In this document: positions 44,803 to 54,691 of the stretch, piece by piece
Position numbering within the stretch: position 1 is the first letter of the stretch
Layout: every line of letters begins with the position of its first letter
DNA from: Flavobacterium cerinum
GTDB taxonomy: Bacteria; Bacteroidota; Bacteroidia; Flavobacteriales; Flavobacteriaceae
DNA: 64,000 nt
Direction: 5' to 3'
Assembly: GCF_024496085.1 (NCBI RefSeq)
Contig: NZ_CP101751.1
Coordinates: forward strand, 248,001-312,000
Program-made: the position numbers and the translations under genes
Notes under the pieces: generated by a model
Told to the model about the DNA's origin: nothing
Database searches by the model: none
Seen by the model: the letters and a program-made list of their open reading frames with translations, nothing else

Positions 44803-46494
44803 TTATTTTACACCGTGCATCATCTTCTTAAGAACCGGAGTTAATAAGAATAAAACAATTGATGCAATACCACACAATACAACGAATACCATAAAGAATT
44901 CATATAAATTGTGAATTTCAAATCCTGCAAAAACCGGGTTTTGCGAACTGATTTGATTGTCGGCTAATAATTTTAACTGTTCTGCTGTTGGCGTAACGGT
45001 TTTGTCTAAAATCGCCTGAAGGTCGATTCCTAATTCTTTTGCCTTATTGAATTTGTCTCCGGTAGCCGGCAAGATTGATCCTAATGTTCCGGATAATGCA
45101 TAACCAGCAGCATTTGAAATAAAAAATACACCATATGCCAAAGAAGCAAAACGTTTTGGTGCTAATTTACCAACCAATGATAATCCGATTGGTGATAAAC
45201 ATAATTCTCCAAAAGTTTGAATAAGATATAATAAGATTAACCAGTAAATAGCTAATAATCCGTTGTTTCCTAAATCTTTTACACTATGCGCAATAATAAA
45301 GTAACTAATTGCGATAAGCATTAATCCTGTAGCCTGTTTAAAAGGTGAAGTAGGCTCTTTTCCTGCATTTCTTAATTTATCCCATAAGATACTGAACGGA
45401 ACAGCAAATATTACAACGAATAATCCGTTAAAGATCTGTACCATTGACGGCGGCATGTTCCATCCGAAAAAGTTACGGTCAGTTTGATTATCTGCAATAA
45501 ATGTCAATGAAGATCCGGCTTGTTCGAAAGCTGCCCAGAAGAAAATTACGAAAAACGAAACAATATAAATAACCCAAATTCTTTGTGTTTCTACTTTTGT
45601 TAATGTTTTATCCGATAAAATTAAACCTGCCAGTGTTAAACCACTCGCATAGATAATTGGATAAATAATTGTTTTTACCACATTATCACCATCGGTAAAG
45701 TAATGAAAGAGTGAAAATAATCCGATGAATGCTACAATTGCTAATCCTAAAGAAAGTGGTGAAAAATGAGCTTTTTGAGACTCTCCTTCTTCGTAATCTC
45801 CCGTATCATGTCCGGAAGGCACTCCACCGATAGGTTTCCCTTCCGGTGTAACTACATATTTATTTTTAAGAATATAGAACAGAACAGTTCCAATTAACAT
45901 TGCTATTGCTGCGGCTAAGAATCCCCATTTAAAAGCATGAATATCTCTTATTCCTCCCGAATCCTTAACATCTCCTACAAACGGACAGATAAATTGTCCT
46001 AAAAATGCACCGATGTTAATCCCCATATAGAAAATAGTAAAAGCCGTATCCAATTTTGTTTTTTCTTGTTTTGGATATAAACTTCCTACCATACTGGAAA
46101 TATTCGGTTTAAAAAATCCGTTTCCGAAGATAATAATCCCAAGTGCTGTCCACATTAACGTAGTAGCTAATGATAAATTTGTCGGGAAAACTGTTGCACT
46201 GGTAAACAGTAACAGCTGACCTACAGCCATCATAAAACCTCCTAACAGAATACAGTTTCTGTTTCCAAAGAAACGGTCGGCAATAAACCCGCCTAAAAGA
46301 GGTGTTAAATAACAAAGACCTAAGAATCCTCCATAAATTAAAGAAGCATCTGCCTCTTTCATTAATAATGAATTAACCAGGAATAAAGTTAACAACGCAC
46401 GCATTCCGTAGAAATTGAAACGTTCCCACATCTCGGTTCCGAATAATACCCAAAGTCCCTTTGGATGTCCTTGTTTTACTTTCTGTTCGCTCAT
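44803..46494 (-). CDS. POT-family proton-coupled peptide transporter 4
   Basis: A 563-residue POT protein with TEMWERFNFYGMRALL, GNGFFKPNISSM, FYMGINIGAFLG and TM7 FWAAFEQAGSSL. Between the last two TM segments is an extra ~55-residue polar loop (about 475-530, containing AILDKTVTPTAEQ) absent from transporter 1. It is the first POT gene after the dipeptidyl peptidase gene, 30 bases downstream, so both are likely in one transcript. Expected role: import of peptides released outside the membrane. Confidence 0.92.
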   Translation of the reverse strand: MSEQKVKQGHPKGLWVLFGTEMWERFNFYGMRALLTLFLVNSLLMKEADASLIYGGFLGLCYLTPLLGGFIADRFFGNRNCILLGGFMMAVGQLLLFTSATVFPTNLSLATTLMWTALGIIIFGNGFFKPNISSMVGSLYPKQEKTKLDTAFTIFYMGINIGAFLGQFICPFVGDVKDSGGIRDIHAFKWGFLAAAIAMLIGTVLFYILKNKYVVTPEGKPIGGVPSGHDTGDYEEGESQKAHFSPLSLGLAIVAFIGLFSLFHYFTDGDNVVKTIIYPIIYASGLTLAGLILSDKTLTKVETQRIWVIYIVSFFVIFFWAAFEQAGSSLTFIADNQTDRNFFGWNMPPSMVQIFNGLFVVIFAVPFSILWDKLRNAGKEPTSPFKQATGLMLIAISYFIIAHSVKDLGNNGLLAIYWLILLYLIQTFGELCLSPIGLSLVGKLAPKRFASLAYGVFFISNAAGYALSGTLGSILPATGDKFNKAKELGIDLQAILDKTVTPTAEQLKLLADNQISSQNPVFAGFEIHNLYEFFMVFVVLCGIASIVLFLLTPVLKKMMHGVK

Positions 46495-46524
46495 TTGCTT
46501 CGTTTTTGGTTTTTGGTTTAGTTA

Positions 46525-48696
46525 TTATAGTTTTTCTTTAATAAAGTTGGTCATTTTAGTATACAATTGTAAACGTGTTTTCCCACCGTAAATACCGTGG
46601 TTTTTGTCCGGATAAATAGCCCAGTCAAACTGTTTGTTTGCCTGTACTAATGCTTCTACCATTTTCATGGTATTCTGCACATGTACATTGTCGTCGGCAG
46701 TTCCGTGAACCAAAAGGAAGTTTCCTTTTAATTTGCTCACGTGGTTAATCGGTGAATTGTTATCATATCCGGATGCATTCTCCTGTGGGGTTTGCATATA
46801 TCGTTCTGTATAAACGCTGTCATAATATCTCCAGCTTGTAACCGGAGCCACAGCGATGGCCATTTTAAAAGTGTCATTCCCCTGAAAAATACAGTTCGAT
46901 GACATAAAACCTCCGTAACTCCAACCAAAAATTCCAATTCTGGTCTTGTCAACATAAGGGTAGTTTCCGATCACTTTTGCAGCGTCGATCTGATCTTCTA
47001 CCTCTAATTTTCCTAATTCTTTATAAGTACACTTTTTGAATTCAGCGCCTTTAAAACCAGTTCCTCTTCCGTCTACACAAGCTACGATATAACCTTGCTG
47101 TGTTAACATGGAGAACCAGTAATCATCGGTATTGTTCCAATCGTTGTTAACTTGTTGTGATCCCGGTCCGGAATATTGGTACATAAATACCGGGTATTTT
47201 TTATTCGGATCGAAATCTTTCGGTTTCAGAATCCAGGCGTTCAAACGATGCCCTTTTTCTGTTGTCAGTTCTAAAAACTCTTTAGTCGGTAAATCGTATT
47301 TTGCCACTTTGCTTTCCAACGCTTCATTGGAAACAATGGTTTTAATCAGCTTACCTGTTTTAATTTCGTGAAGTGTATATTTCGGTGCATTTTTCGCACT
47401 TGAAAACGAGTTGATAAAATAGTCGAAATTAGGACTGAACGTTCCTGCATTCGTACCGGTTTCGGTTGTTAATCTTTTTTTGTCCTTTCCGTTTAATTTG
47501 ATACTATAAACATCGCGGTTAATTGAACCGTTTTCTACTGACTGATAAAAGATTGTATTTGACTTACTATCGAATCCGTAGTAATTGGTTACTTCCCATT
47601 TCCCTTTTGTTACCTGATTGATCAGTTTTCCGTTTTTATCGTAATGATAAATATGGTTAAAACCATCTTTTTCGCTTGTCCAGATAAAGCTATTGTCTTT
47701 TAAAAAGGTTAAATTGTCCGTTACATCTACATAAGCTTTGTCTTTTTCATTTAAAGCTACTTTCACTGCACCGGAGTTTCCATCAACAAACAAAAGGTCT
47801 AAATTATTCTGATGTCTGTTTAGAACCTGTGCACTTAAAGTGTTCGCTTCATTAGTCCATTTGATACGTGCGATATAGAAATCGTTATAATTGTTCAAAT
47901 TGATTTTTTTAGTCGCTCCGGCTTTTACATCATATATATGTAGGGAAACCACTGCATTTTTTTCTCCTGCTTTCGGATATTTAAATACGTATTGCGTCGG
48001 ATATAATCCTTGATTATACATATCCATTGAAAATTCCGGTACTTCAGTTTCATCAAAACGGATAAATCCTATTTTATCACTACCGGCATTCCAGTCGAAA
48101 GCACGAACAAAAGAGAATTCTTCTTCGTAAACCCAGTCCGTAATACCATTAATTACATGGTTTTTCTTTCCGTCGTTAGTAATTTGAGTGTGTTTTTGAG
48201 TTGTCAGGTCGTAGACGTACAGGTTATTTTCGTGAGCATAACCGATTTTTGTTCCGTCCGGTGAGAAAGTAGGTTCCTGAACTTTATAGTCTGCCAGTTT
48301 GGTCAGTGTTTTTTTTGCGATATCGTAGATGAAATAATCGGCTACAAAAGAATGGCGGAAGATCTGATCGGAATTATTTGCAATTAAAATTTTCTTTTCA
48401 TCCGCACTGAAGGTATAACTATCAATTCCTTCGAGTTGTTTGAAGTCTTTGGAGTCGATTAACGTAGCCACTTTATTCAGTGTTGCGAAGTCGTATAAAT
48501 CGATTTGTGAAGACCGTGTACCCCGATCATAATTCAGAACGGTATACTGATTGGTATTCTTCATGGCTTCTAATGCAGTCATTCCCTGCGTTCTAAAAGC
48601 CCCGCTCCAGATTTCTTCGAGCGTAATCTTCTGTTGTGCTACTGCCGACAACGATGTCAGTAACAGTAGAAATAACGATTTTTTAAAGTAATTCAT
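46525..48696 (-). CDS. Secreted dipeptidyl peptidase IV (S9B)
   Basis: A 723-residue S9 prolyl-oligopeptidase-family enzyme. Signal peptide NYFKKSLFLLLLTSLSAVAQ, an N-terminal DPPIV beta-propeller with ITDWVYEEEFSF (the double Glu that holds the substrate N-terminus), and a C-terminal hydrolase domain with GWSYGGFMS (Ser), HGTADDNVH (Asp) and DKNHGIYGG (His). It releases X-Pro/X-Ala dipeptides from peptide N-termini in the periplasm or on the surface. The frame extends to a TTG at 48723, but the ATG at 48696 gives the normal signal peptide. Head of the POT cluster. Confidence 0.94.
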   Translation of the reverse strand: MNYFKKSLFLLLLTSLSAVAQQKITLEEIWSGAFRTQGMTALEAMKNTNQYTVLNYDRGTRSSQIDLYDFATLNKVATLIDSKDFKQLEGIDSYTFSADEKKILIANNSDQIFRHSFVADYFIYDIAKKTLTKLADYKVQEPTFSPDGTKIGYAHENNLYVYDLTTQKHTQITNDGKKNHVINGITDWVYEEEFSFVRAFDWNAGSDKIGFIRFDETEVPEFSMDMYNQGLYPTQYVFKYPKAGEKNAVVSLHIYDVKAGATKKINLNNYNDFYIARIKWTNEANTLSAQVLNRHQNNLDLLFVDGNSGAVKVALNEKDKAYVDVTDNLTFLKDNSFIWTSEKDGFNHIYHYDKNGKLINQVTKGKWEVTNYYGFDSKSNTIFYQSVENGSINRDVYSIKLNGKDKKRLTTETGTNAGTFSPNFDYFINSFSSAKNAPKYTLHEIKTGKLIKTIVSNEALESKVAKYDLPTKEFLELTTEKGHRLNAWILKPKDFDPNKKYPVFMYQYSGPGSQQVNNDWNNTDDYWFSMLTQQGYIVACVDGRGTGFKGAEFKKCTYKELGKLEVEDQIDAAKVIGNYPYVDKTRIGIFGWSYGGFMSSNCIFQGNDTFKMAIAVAPVTSWRYYDSVYTERYMQTPQENASGYDNNSPINHVSKLKGNFLLVHGTADDNVHVQNTMKMVEALVQANKQFDWAIYPDKNHGIYGGKTRLQLYTKMTNFIKEKL

Positions 48697-48875
48697 TTTG
48701 TCAAATGGTAAAAAAACTTCCAATTTTAGTGAAAATTTATCAATTAGCCATAACTTTATGTGTTAAATGAAAATTTGTTTTTCCTATTTAAAGGCTATTT
48801 TATAAGTTTTTACTGTATTTTTTTCCTTAAAAAAACGTATTTTAAAAATTATCCCGTATTGCATTTTCGAAATCA

Positions 48876-48883
48876 TATCTTTG
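48876..48883 (+). promoter_or_regulatory. -7 promoter box of the HMG-CoA reductase gene
   Basis: TATCTTTG followed by CA, 23 bases before the ATG at 48907. Confidence 0.6.
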
Positions 48884-48906
48884 CATTAGAATAAAGATGC
48901 ATTAAA

Positions 48907-50223
48907 ATGACGAAAGCTATTGCTGGATTTTCGAAGTTGTCGAAAGAAGAAAAAATTAACTGGATTGTCAGCACCCATTTTAGCAATCCTGAAAGTGCCA
49001 AAAAAATCATCACTCAATATTGGAATTCAGACGAAGCCCTTCAAAAGCTTCACGATGAATTTATCGAAAATACGATTTCGAATTTCTATATGCCTTTGGG
49101 TGTGGCGCCTAACTTTATAATCAACGGAAAAAATGTGACGATCCCGATGGCTATCGAAGAGAGTTCTGTGGTAGCCGCAGCTTCAAAAGCAGCAAAATTC
49201 TGGTCCAATCGCGGTGGTTTTAAAACTACCGTTATCAGTACCGAAAAAATCGGCCAGGTTCATTTTATTTACAAAGGTGATACAGCCAAATTACAGGCCT
49301 TTTTTACCCAAATTAAGCCAAAATTCTTTTCCGAAACCGACAGCATCACTAAAAACATGCAGAAACGCGGCGGCGGAATTTTAGATATTGAACTACGGGA
49401 TAAGACCGATGAACTGGCTCATTATTTCCAACTCCATGCGACTTTTAATACTAAAGACAGTATGGGCGCCAATTTCATCAACTCTTGCCTGGAACAGTTC
49501 GCTACAACCTTAAAAGAAGCCGCTTTGACTTATGCTGATTTTTCAGATGAAGAAAAACAACTTCAGGTTGTAATGAGCATTCTATCCAATTATGTTCCCA
49601 ATTGTATTGTACGTGCCGAAGTATCCTGTCCGGTTTCCGATTTGAAAGAAGACAAACATATTTCGCAGGAAGAATTTGCTGAAAAATTCGTTCGTGCCGT
49701 CCAAATAGCCGAAATAGAACCTTATCGCGCCGTAACACACAATAAAGGAATCATGAACGGAATTGACGCTGTTGTAATTGCTACCGGAAATGATTTTCGT
49801 GCCGTTGAAGCCGGTGTTCATGCTTATGCTTCCCGCAAAGGTCGTTACTCAAGTCTTTCGCATGCTAAAGTAGAAAACGGTATTTTTACTTTTTGGATGG
49901 AAATCCCTTTAGCTTTAGGAACGGTAGGCGGTTTAACGGCTTTACATCCTCTGGTTAAAATGGCATTAGAAATGCTTGAACATCCGTCTGCTGAAGAATT
50001 AATGCAGATTGTGGCTGTTGCCGGACTTGCGCAGAATTTTGCGGCTTTACGCTCCTTAACAACTACCGGAATCCAACAAGGTCATATGAAAATGCACCTG
50101 ATGAACATATTGAATCAATTTAATGCGACTGAAAGAGAACGCCAGCAAGTGACTTCTCATTTCGAGCATAATACGGTTAGCCATTCAGCTGTTGTTGACT
50201 ATTTAGCATCACTACGTAAATAA
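48907..50223 (+). CDS. Class II hydroxymethylglutaryl-CoA reductase
   Basis: A 438-residue class II HMG-CoA reductase. Catalytic candidates: Glu in MAIEESSVVAAASKAA, Lys in HNKGIMNGIDAV, Asp in ATGNDFRAVEAG and His in QGHMKMHL. No membrane domain. The degradative name is often given to this class, but in Flavobacteriia it serves the biosynthetic mevalonate pathway to isoprenoids. The next gene, a GHMP kinase 7 bases on, agrees with that. Confidence 0.94.
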   Translation: MTKAIAGFSKLSKEEKINWIVSTHFSNPESAKKIITQYWNSDEALQKLHDEFIENTISNFYMPLGVAPNFIINGKNVTIPMAIEESSVVAAASKAAKFWSNRGGFKTTVISTEKIGQVHFIYKGDTAKLQAFFTQIKPKFFSETDSITKNMQKRGGGILDIELRDKTDELAHYFQLHATFNTKDSMGANFINSCLEQFATTLKEAALTYADFSDEEKQLQVVMSILSNYVPNCIVRAEVSCPVSDLKEDKHISQEEFAEKFVRAVQIAEIEPYRAVTHNKGIMNGIDAVVIATGNDFRAVEAGVHAYASRKGRYSSLSHAKVENGIFTFWMEIPLALGTVGGLTALHPLVKMALEMLEHPSAEELMQIVAVAGLAQNFAALRSLTTTGIQQGHMKMHLMNILNQFNATERERQQVTSHFEHNTVSHSAVVDYLASLRK

Positions 50224-50230
50224 AACGCTT

Positions 50231-51148
50231 TTGAAGAAGACTTTTTACAGTAACGGAAAACTTTTACTCACCGGCGAATATGTTGTATTGGACGGCGCCA
50301 AAGCCATTGCTCTTCCAACAAAGTTCGGTCAGTATCTTGACATAGAGAAAGGATCGGATCAGCTAATTAACTGGAAAAGCTATGATGCCGATTCCAGTAT
50401 TTGGTTTGAGGACAGCCTTTCCTTTGACAGTATCCGGAATAAAGAAAATTTCGGATCGGAAGCCGGAATCAAAAACACTTTGGTGGAAATTCTATATGAG
50501 GCTTCGTTACTCAATCCTGATTTTCTGAATACCGATACCGGTTATACCATAACCACACGATTGACATTTCCTCGTTTATGGGGACTTGGCACATCGTCTA
50601 CTCTTATCAACAATATTGCACAATGGCTCGGAATTGACGCCTACCGTCTGCTAGAGTCGAGTTTTGGCGGCAGCGGTTATGATATCGCCTGCGCCCAATA
50701 TAATACTCCTATCATTTATCAATTAACCCGATTTAAACGACCTCAGGTAACGCCTCTCAAACTGGATTTGCCTTTTCAGAATAATCTGTTTTTTGTTTAT
50801 TTGAATCAGAAGCAAAGCAGTAAATCGGCTATTATGAGTTATTACGATAAACAGCAGCGCATTGACAAAACAATTCCAAAAATCGATGCGCTTACTGATG
50901 CGATACTGACTGCCGAGGATTTACAGCTATTCGGCACACTCATTGACAAACACGAAAGTATGTTAAGTGATATTCTGGAAATGGAAACGGTTAAAGAACG
51001 TTTCTTCTACGATTTTAAAGGCGTATTAAAAAGTCTTGGCGCCTGGGGTGGTGATTTTATATTGGCGATCTCAGCCAACGACCCTACTCCCTATTTTAAA
51101 GAAAAAGGATTTCCCGTTGTTATTCCTTATCAGGATATGATTTTATAA
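50231..51148 (+). CDS. GYDIA-family GHMP kinase
   Basis: A 305-residue GHMP-superfamily kinase with the name-giving GGSGYDIACAQ motif, the phosphate loop GLGTSSTLINN (GLGSSAA variant) and C-terminal GAWGGDFILA. The start is TTG at 50231: the protein must begin MKKTFYSNGKLLLTGEYVVL as in homologous kinases, and no ATG or GTG precedes this segment in frame. Its place after HMG-CoA reductase suggests a mevalonate or phosphomevalonate kinase step, but the acceptor is not proven. A terminator follows. Confidence 0.9.
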   Translation: MKKTFYSNGKLLLTGEYVVLDGAKAIALPTKFGQYLDIEKGSDQLINWKSYDADSSIWFEDSLSFDSIRNKENFGSEAGIKNTLVEILYEASLLNPDFLNTDTGYTITTRLTFPRLWGLGTSSTLINNIAQWLGIDAYRLLESSFGGSGYDIACAQYNTPIIYQLTRFKRPQVTPLKLDLPFQNNLFFVYLNQKQSSKSAIMSYYDKQQRIDKTIPKIDALTDAILTAEDLQLFGTLIDKHESMLSDILEMETVKERFFYDFKGVLKSLGAWGGDFILAISANDPTPYFKEKGFPVVIPYQDMIL

Positions 51149-51160
51149 AAAAACGAGCAT

Positions 51161-51192
51161 AAAAAAGGCATCCGAATCGGATGCCTTTTTTT
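51161..51192. terminator. Hairpin terminator after the GYDIA kinase gene
   Basis: GGCATCC / GGATGCC arms with a GAATC loop, flanked by A6 and a T-run. It lies between convergent genes and may serve both. Confidence 0.85.
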
Positions 51193-51210
51193 ATGATTTA
51201 CTGTCACTGA

Positions 51211-53310
51211 TTATTGTAACTCAGCTCTGTTGTCTTCAATCTTAGCAGCAGCTTTTAAAGCAGCCGTTACTCGGTATGAAGAAGCACCTTGTGTCTGTGT
51301 TTTAATTTTTGCAGTATAAGTAGTATAGTTTGGCAAAGCCGGAGCTTTTACTACATCTTTTGTTCTGATCATGAAAACAGCCATTTGACCTTCGATCAAT
51401 TTAGATATTTTTCCTTTTTCCAATCCGAATGCAGTTCCTACTACTTTAGGTTCTTGTCCGATATTTGAAATACTTGGATTATCGATTGTTGCGTTCATCG
51501 CTACGTTAACAGCAGCACCTGATTTTTTCGAAACCTCTTCTAAAGTAGCTCCTGACATTTTAGCTTTGATTTTCTCCGCTTTTTTCTGATTTCTTAAGAT
51601 TGGTAATACTGTTTGTTTTGCTTCTTCTAAAGAGACTAAACCACTTTCGTTTTTCCCTTTTAATTTAGCAATGATATGACCTTCTAAGTTATCAAATTTC
51701 TTAACTGCTCCTTCTTTTGTATCTCTGTTAAAAGCCCAAAGTACAATTTGTCTTTGATTTTGAAGTCCAGGAAGACTTTCGTCTGTTGCTTTAACATTCA
51801 TAGCCGGAACTACAGTTAAGCCCATTTCTTTCGCTACTTTATCGAAATCTTTATCAGCAGCTTCTGCTTCTAATTTTGTTGCTTTTACATAGATTGCATC
51901 AGCAGTAGTCTCAGAAGGCTCAATTTTTTGTGCAATAGTTGCTAAACGAACTGCGTCATATTTAGCGTCTACTTTAATTACGTGGAAACCATATTCCGTT
52001 TCTACAATTCCCATTTTTCCAATCGGATTATTGAAAACGAAATCGTTGAATGTTTTCACCATTTGACCTGGCTGAATGTTATCATACATACCTCCGGTTT
52101 GTTTTGATCCCGGATCATCAGTATTCGTCATCGCTAACATTGCAAAGCTTGACGGATTAGCCTGGGCTTGTTTTAATAACTCCTCAGCTTTTGCTTTTGC
52201 TTCTTCTTTTGTTCTGGTAATACCCGGCATTTTTCCTGCATAGCTTAATAAGATATGACTTGCTTTTGCAGTAGCTCCGGCTTTTCTTCCCATCATTTTA
52301 GACAAACAGTAGTAACCGTCATGGATATAAGGTCCGAATACCTCACCTGTAGGAAGGTTAAATAACTGTTCCTGACTTTCTAATGGTAAATCTTTTTTCG
52401 CTACGTAAGATGAATCGTATTTCACATCTGAATTTGCGTTTACAAACTCTTCTGTGTTTTTAGCACCTTTGAAACCTGGTAATGTATCGTTAGTACCTGT
52501 TTTCTCATTATAAACCACTCTTCCGGATAATAATCCTGAAATTGTTTTTGCCATTTCAGCCTCATCTTCTTTAGATGGTTTATTTTCAAAGAATACATAC
52601 TCAACCTCACGAGATTTTTCTGATTTATATTTTTTACTGTTTTTCTTTACGTAATCCATGATTTCTGAATCAGAAACTTTCACTTCATCATCATTGATTG
52701 TAGTGTAAGGAACCGCTACATAGTCGAAATCAACTTTATTGTTTTCTCTTTCGTAAGCAAATTTACCATCATTTTTAGTCGTAACAAGACCTGATTTGAT
52801 CATGGTATAATACATTTGCTCGGTAGCCATTTGCTCCAATTGTTTTTCATAAGCTAACCAGTTATTCCACTGATCCGGCTGTGATGATTTGATGCTGGCT
52901 ACGAATTCGTTGAATTTATTAGTATCGAATTGACCGGCAGCATTCAAAAATCTTGGATCCTGAGCAAAGTTCGGGTTTTGTTTGATAACATTAACCATTT
53001 GCTCTTTTCCGATTTTTAAACCGATTTTTTCAAATTCAGCGTCTAATAGGATTTGTTTCACTTCCTGTTCCCAAACACCGTTAGATGCTTGTGTATTGCT
53101 CATTCCCTGGCTGTTTTTTTCGGCCATGGATACTTTTTGCAAAAACTCCTGAGCTGAGATATCCACTCCGTTTACACTACCTACGTTACGTGAACTTTGT
53201 TTAAATCCGCCGCTTTGGACAACATCTCCGATTACGAATGCTAGCAAACAAAATCCGATAACTCCAATTAAAAGAATCGAACGCTGTCTAATTTTTGATA
53301 AAACTGCCAT
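51211..53310 (-). CDS. PpiD-like periplasmic peptidyl-prolyl isomerase / chaperone
   Basis: A 699-residue protein anchored by one N-terminal TM helix (about 11-32, SILLIGVIGFCLLAFVIGDV). A SurA_N_3-type chaperone region (about 45-170) is followed by a parvulin domain (about 348-455, ASHILL to YGFHVIKVD) and a long C-terminal region. It should help fold outer-membrane proteins as they leave the Sec translocon. A one-mismatch -7 box (TATTTTCG on the minus strand) lies at 53341-53348, so it may be its own unit. Confidence 0.92.
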   Translation of the reverse strand: MAVLSKIRQRSILLIGVIGFCLLAFVIGDVVQSGGFKQSSRNVGSVNGVDISAQEFLQKVSMAEKNSQGMSNTQASNGVWEQEVKQILLDAEFEKIGLKIGKEQMVNVIKQNPNFAQDPRFLNAAGQFDTNKFNEFVASIKSSQPDQWNNWLAYEKQLEQMATEQMYYTMIKSGLVTTKNDGKFAYERENNKVDFDYVAVPYTTINDDEVKVSDSEIMDYVKKNSKKYKSEKSREVEYVFFENKPSKEDEAEMAKTISGLLSGRVVYNEKTGTNDTLPGFKGAKNTEEFVNANSDVKYDSSYVAKKDLPLESQEQLFNLPTGEVFGPYIHDGYYCLSKMMGRKAGATAKASHILLSYAGKMPGITRTKEEAKAKAEELLKQAQANPSSFAMLAMTNTDDPGSKQTGGMYDNIQPGQMVKTFNDFVFNNPIGKMGIVETEYGFHVIKVDAKYDAVRLATIAQKIEPSETTADAIYVKATKLEAEAADKDFDKVAKEMGLTVVPAMNVKATDESLPGLQNQRQIVLWAFNRDTKEGAVKKFDNLEGHIIAKLKGKNESGLVSLEEAKQTVLPILRNQKKAEKIKAKMSGATLEEVSKKSGAAVNVAMNATIDNPSISNIGQEPKVVGTAFGLEKGKISKLIEGQMAVFMIRTKDVVKAPALPNYTTYTAKIKTQTQGASSYRVTAALKAAAKIEDNRAELQ

Positions 53311-53422
53311 CTTATATGATTATTTTTTTTATTCAGTGGGCGAAAATACAATTATCTATTTAATAATAAAAGATGTGTCACTATATTTTCAAATATTTTT
53401 ACTTTTTTATTTGGATAATTCT

Positions 53423-54679
53423 TTATTCTTTGATACGAACCTCAATTAGTTCAATTTTTTTATTAGAAGCTTCGCGTATCAAAATCCGGTATTTTCCCAA
53501 TTCCAATTCCTGACCTTGTTGCGGAATTTCCTTGGTTGCATGTACAATAAAACCGCCTAATGTAACATATGAATCGCTTTCCGGGATTTTAAGATTGTAT
53601 TTCTGATTAACATATTCAACATTGAGACGTGCCGAAAATAAAAAAGAACGATCATTTTGCTTTTCTTCTATCAATTCTTCCAAATCATGCTCGTCTTCAA
53701 TCTCTCCGAACAACTCTTCAATAATATCTTCCACGGTCACTATTCCGGAAGTTCCGCCATATTCATCGATCACAACAGCCATACTTTTCCGCTTTTTAGT
53801 CAGCAGATCTAAAACTTCTTTGATCAATAATGTTTCCGGCACGTATTCGACCGGAATCATAACCGACTTTATCTCTTTTGGTTTTTTAAACAACTCGAAG
53901 GAATGCACATATCCGATAATATTATCCAGTGTACCCTGATAGACTACAATTTTAGAATATCCTGTCTCAACAAACAATTCTCTTAACTCTGTAATACTAT
54001 CCTGTTCTTCAACCGAAGCGATTTCGGTACGCGGCGTCATAATATCCCGCACCTTAAGATCTGAAAATTCCAACGCATTTTGAAAAATCTGTATCTCAGT
54101 ATCGATTTCCTCCTGATTATCGGCTGCATTTACCTGTTCGGTAATATAAGTTCCCAGTTCACCACGGTTAAAATAAAGATGCTCCTTATTTCGTTCAAGC
54201 TTAAAAACATGAATCAGAATTTTATCGGCTATCGCCACTACAATTTTCGAAATTCCGGAAAATAACAGATAAAAGAAATAAGCCGGCAGCGCCAATATTT
54301 TTATCAGCGTATTCGGATAAATCTGAAAAATAACTTTCGGAAGAAAACTGGACGTAAGCAATATAAGCAGGGTTGCGATAACTACCTGCGACAGGATCAT
54401 CTGAAACGGACTTAAAAGGAATCCGTGCTCCCGGATAAGCTGAACGACAAGTGCACTGGAAAAATACCCGTAAACAGAAAAGACAATACTTTTCCCCAAC
54501 AGCATCGATGCAATAAAATGAGAAGGCTTCTCGGTAAGGCGGGTTAGTATTCTGGAAAAAAAGGTGTTTTGCTTTTTTTCAATACTCAGATAAACTTTAT
54601 TCGAAGCGATATAAGCGATTTCCATTCCGGAAAAGAACGCGGAGAGAATCAAACAACTTATAATTATCGCTATCTCCAT
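53423..54679 (-). CDS. CNNM/CorC (hemolysin-family) membrane protein
   Basis: A 418-residue protein with the CNNM/CorC architecture: an N-terminal DUF21 membrane domain with about four TM segments (to ~160), a CBS pair (about 205-325, VRDIMTPRTEIASV and VIDEYGGTSGIVTVEDIIEELFG), and a C-terminal CorC_HlyC domain (about 335-418). Relatives act in Mg2+/Co2+ transport; the hemolysin label is historical. GldE of F. johnsoniae gliding belongs to this broad family, but nothing here proves that role. Twelve bases after a 58-residue membrane gene in the coaX-lptC operon. Confidence 0.9.
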   Translation of the reverse strand: MEIAIIISCLILSAFFSGMEIAYIASNKVYLSIEKKQNTFFSRILTRLTEKPSHFIASMLLGKSIVFSVYGYFSSALVVQLIREHGFLLSPFQMILSQVVIATLLILLTSSFLPKVIFQIYPNTLIKILALPAYFFYLLFSGISKIVVAIADKILIHVFKLERNKEHLYFNRGELGTYITEQVNAADNQEEIDTEIQIFQNALEFSDLKVRDIMTPRTEIASVEEQDSITELRELFVETGYSKIVVYQGTLDNIIGYVHSFELFKKPKEIKSVMIPVEYVPETLLIKEVLDLLTKKRKSMAVVIDEYGGTSGIVTVEDIIEELFGEIEDEHDLEELIEEKQNDRSFLFSARLNVEYVNQKYNLKIPESDSYVTLGGFIVHATKEIPQQGQELELGKYRILIREASNKKIELIEVRIKE

Positions 54680-54691
54680 ATATCGTTTACC

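Noticed and set aside
53423..54679. Calling the CNNM/CorC protein GldE (gliding motility)
   Set aside because: The family matches, but the neighbours (lptC, coaX, ppiD-like) are not gliding genes and nothing specific to GldE can be read.
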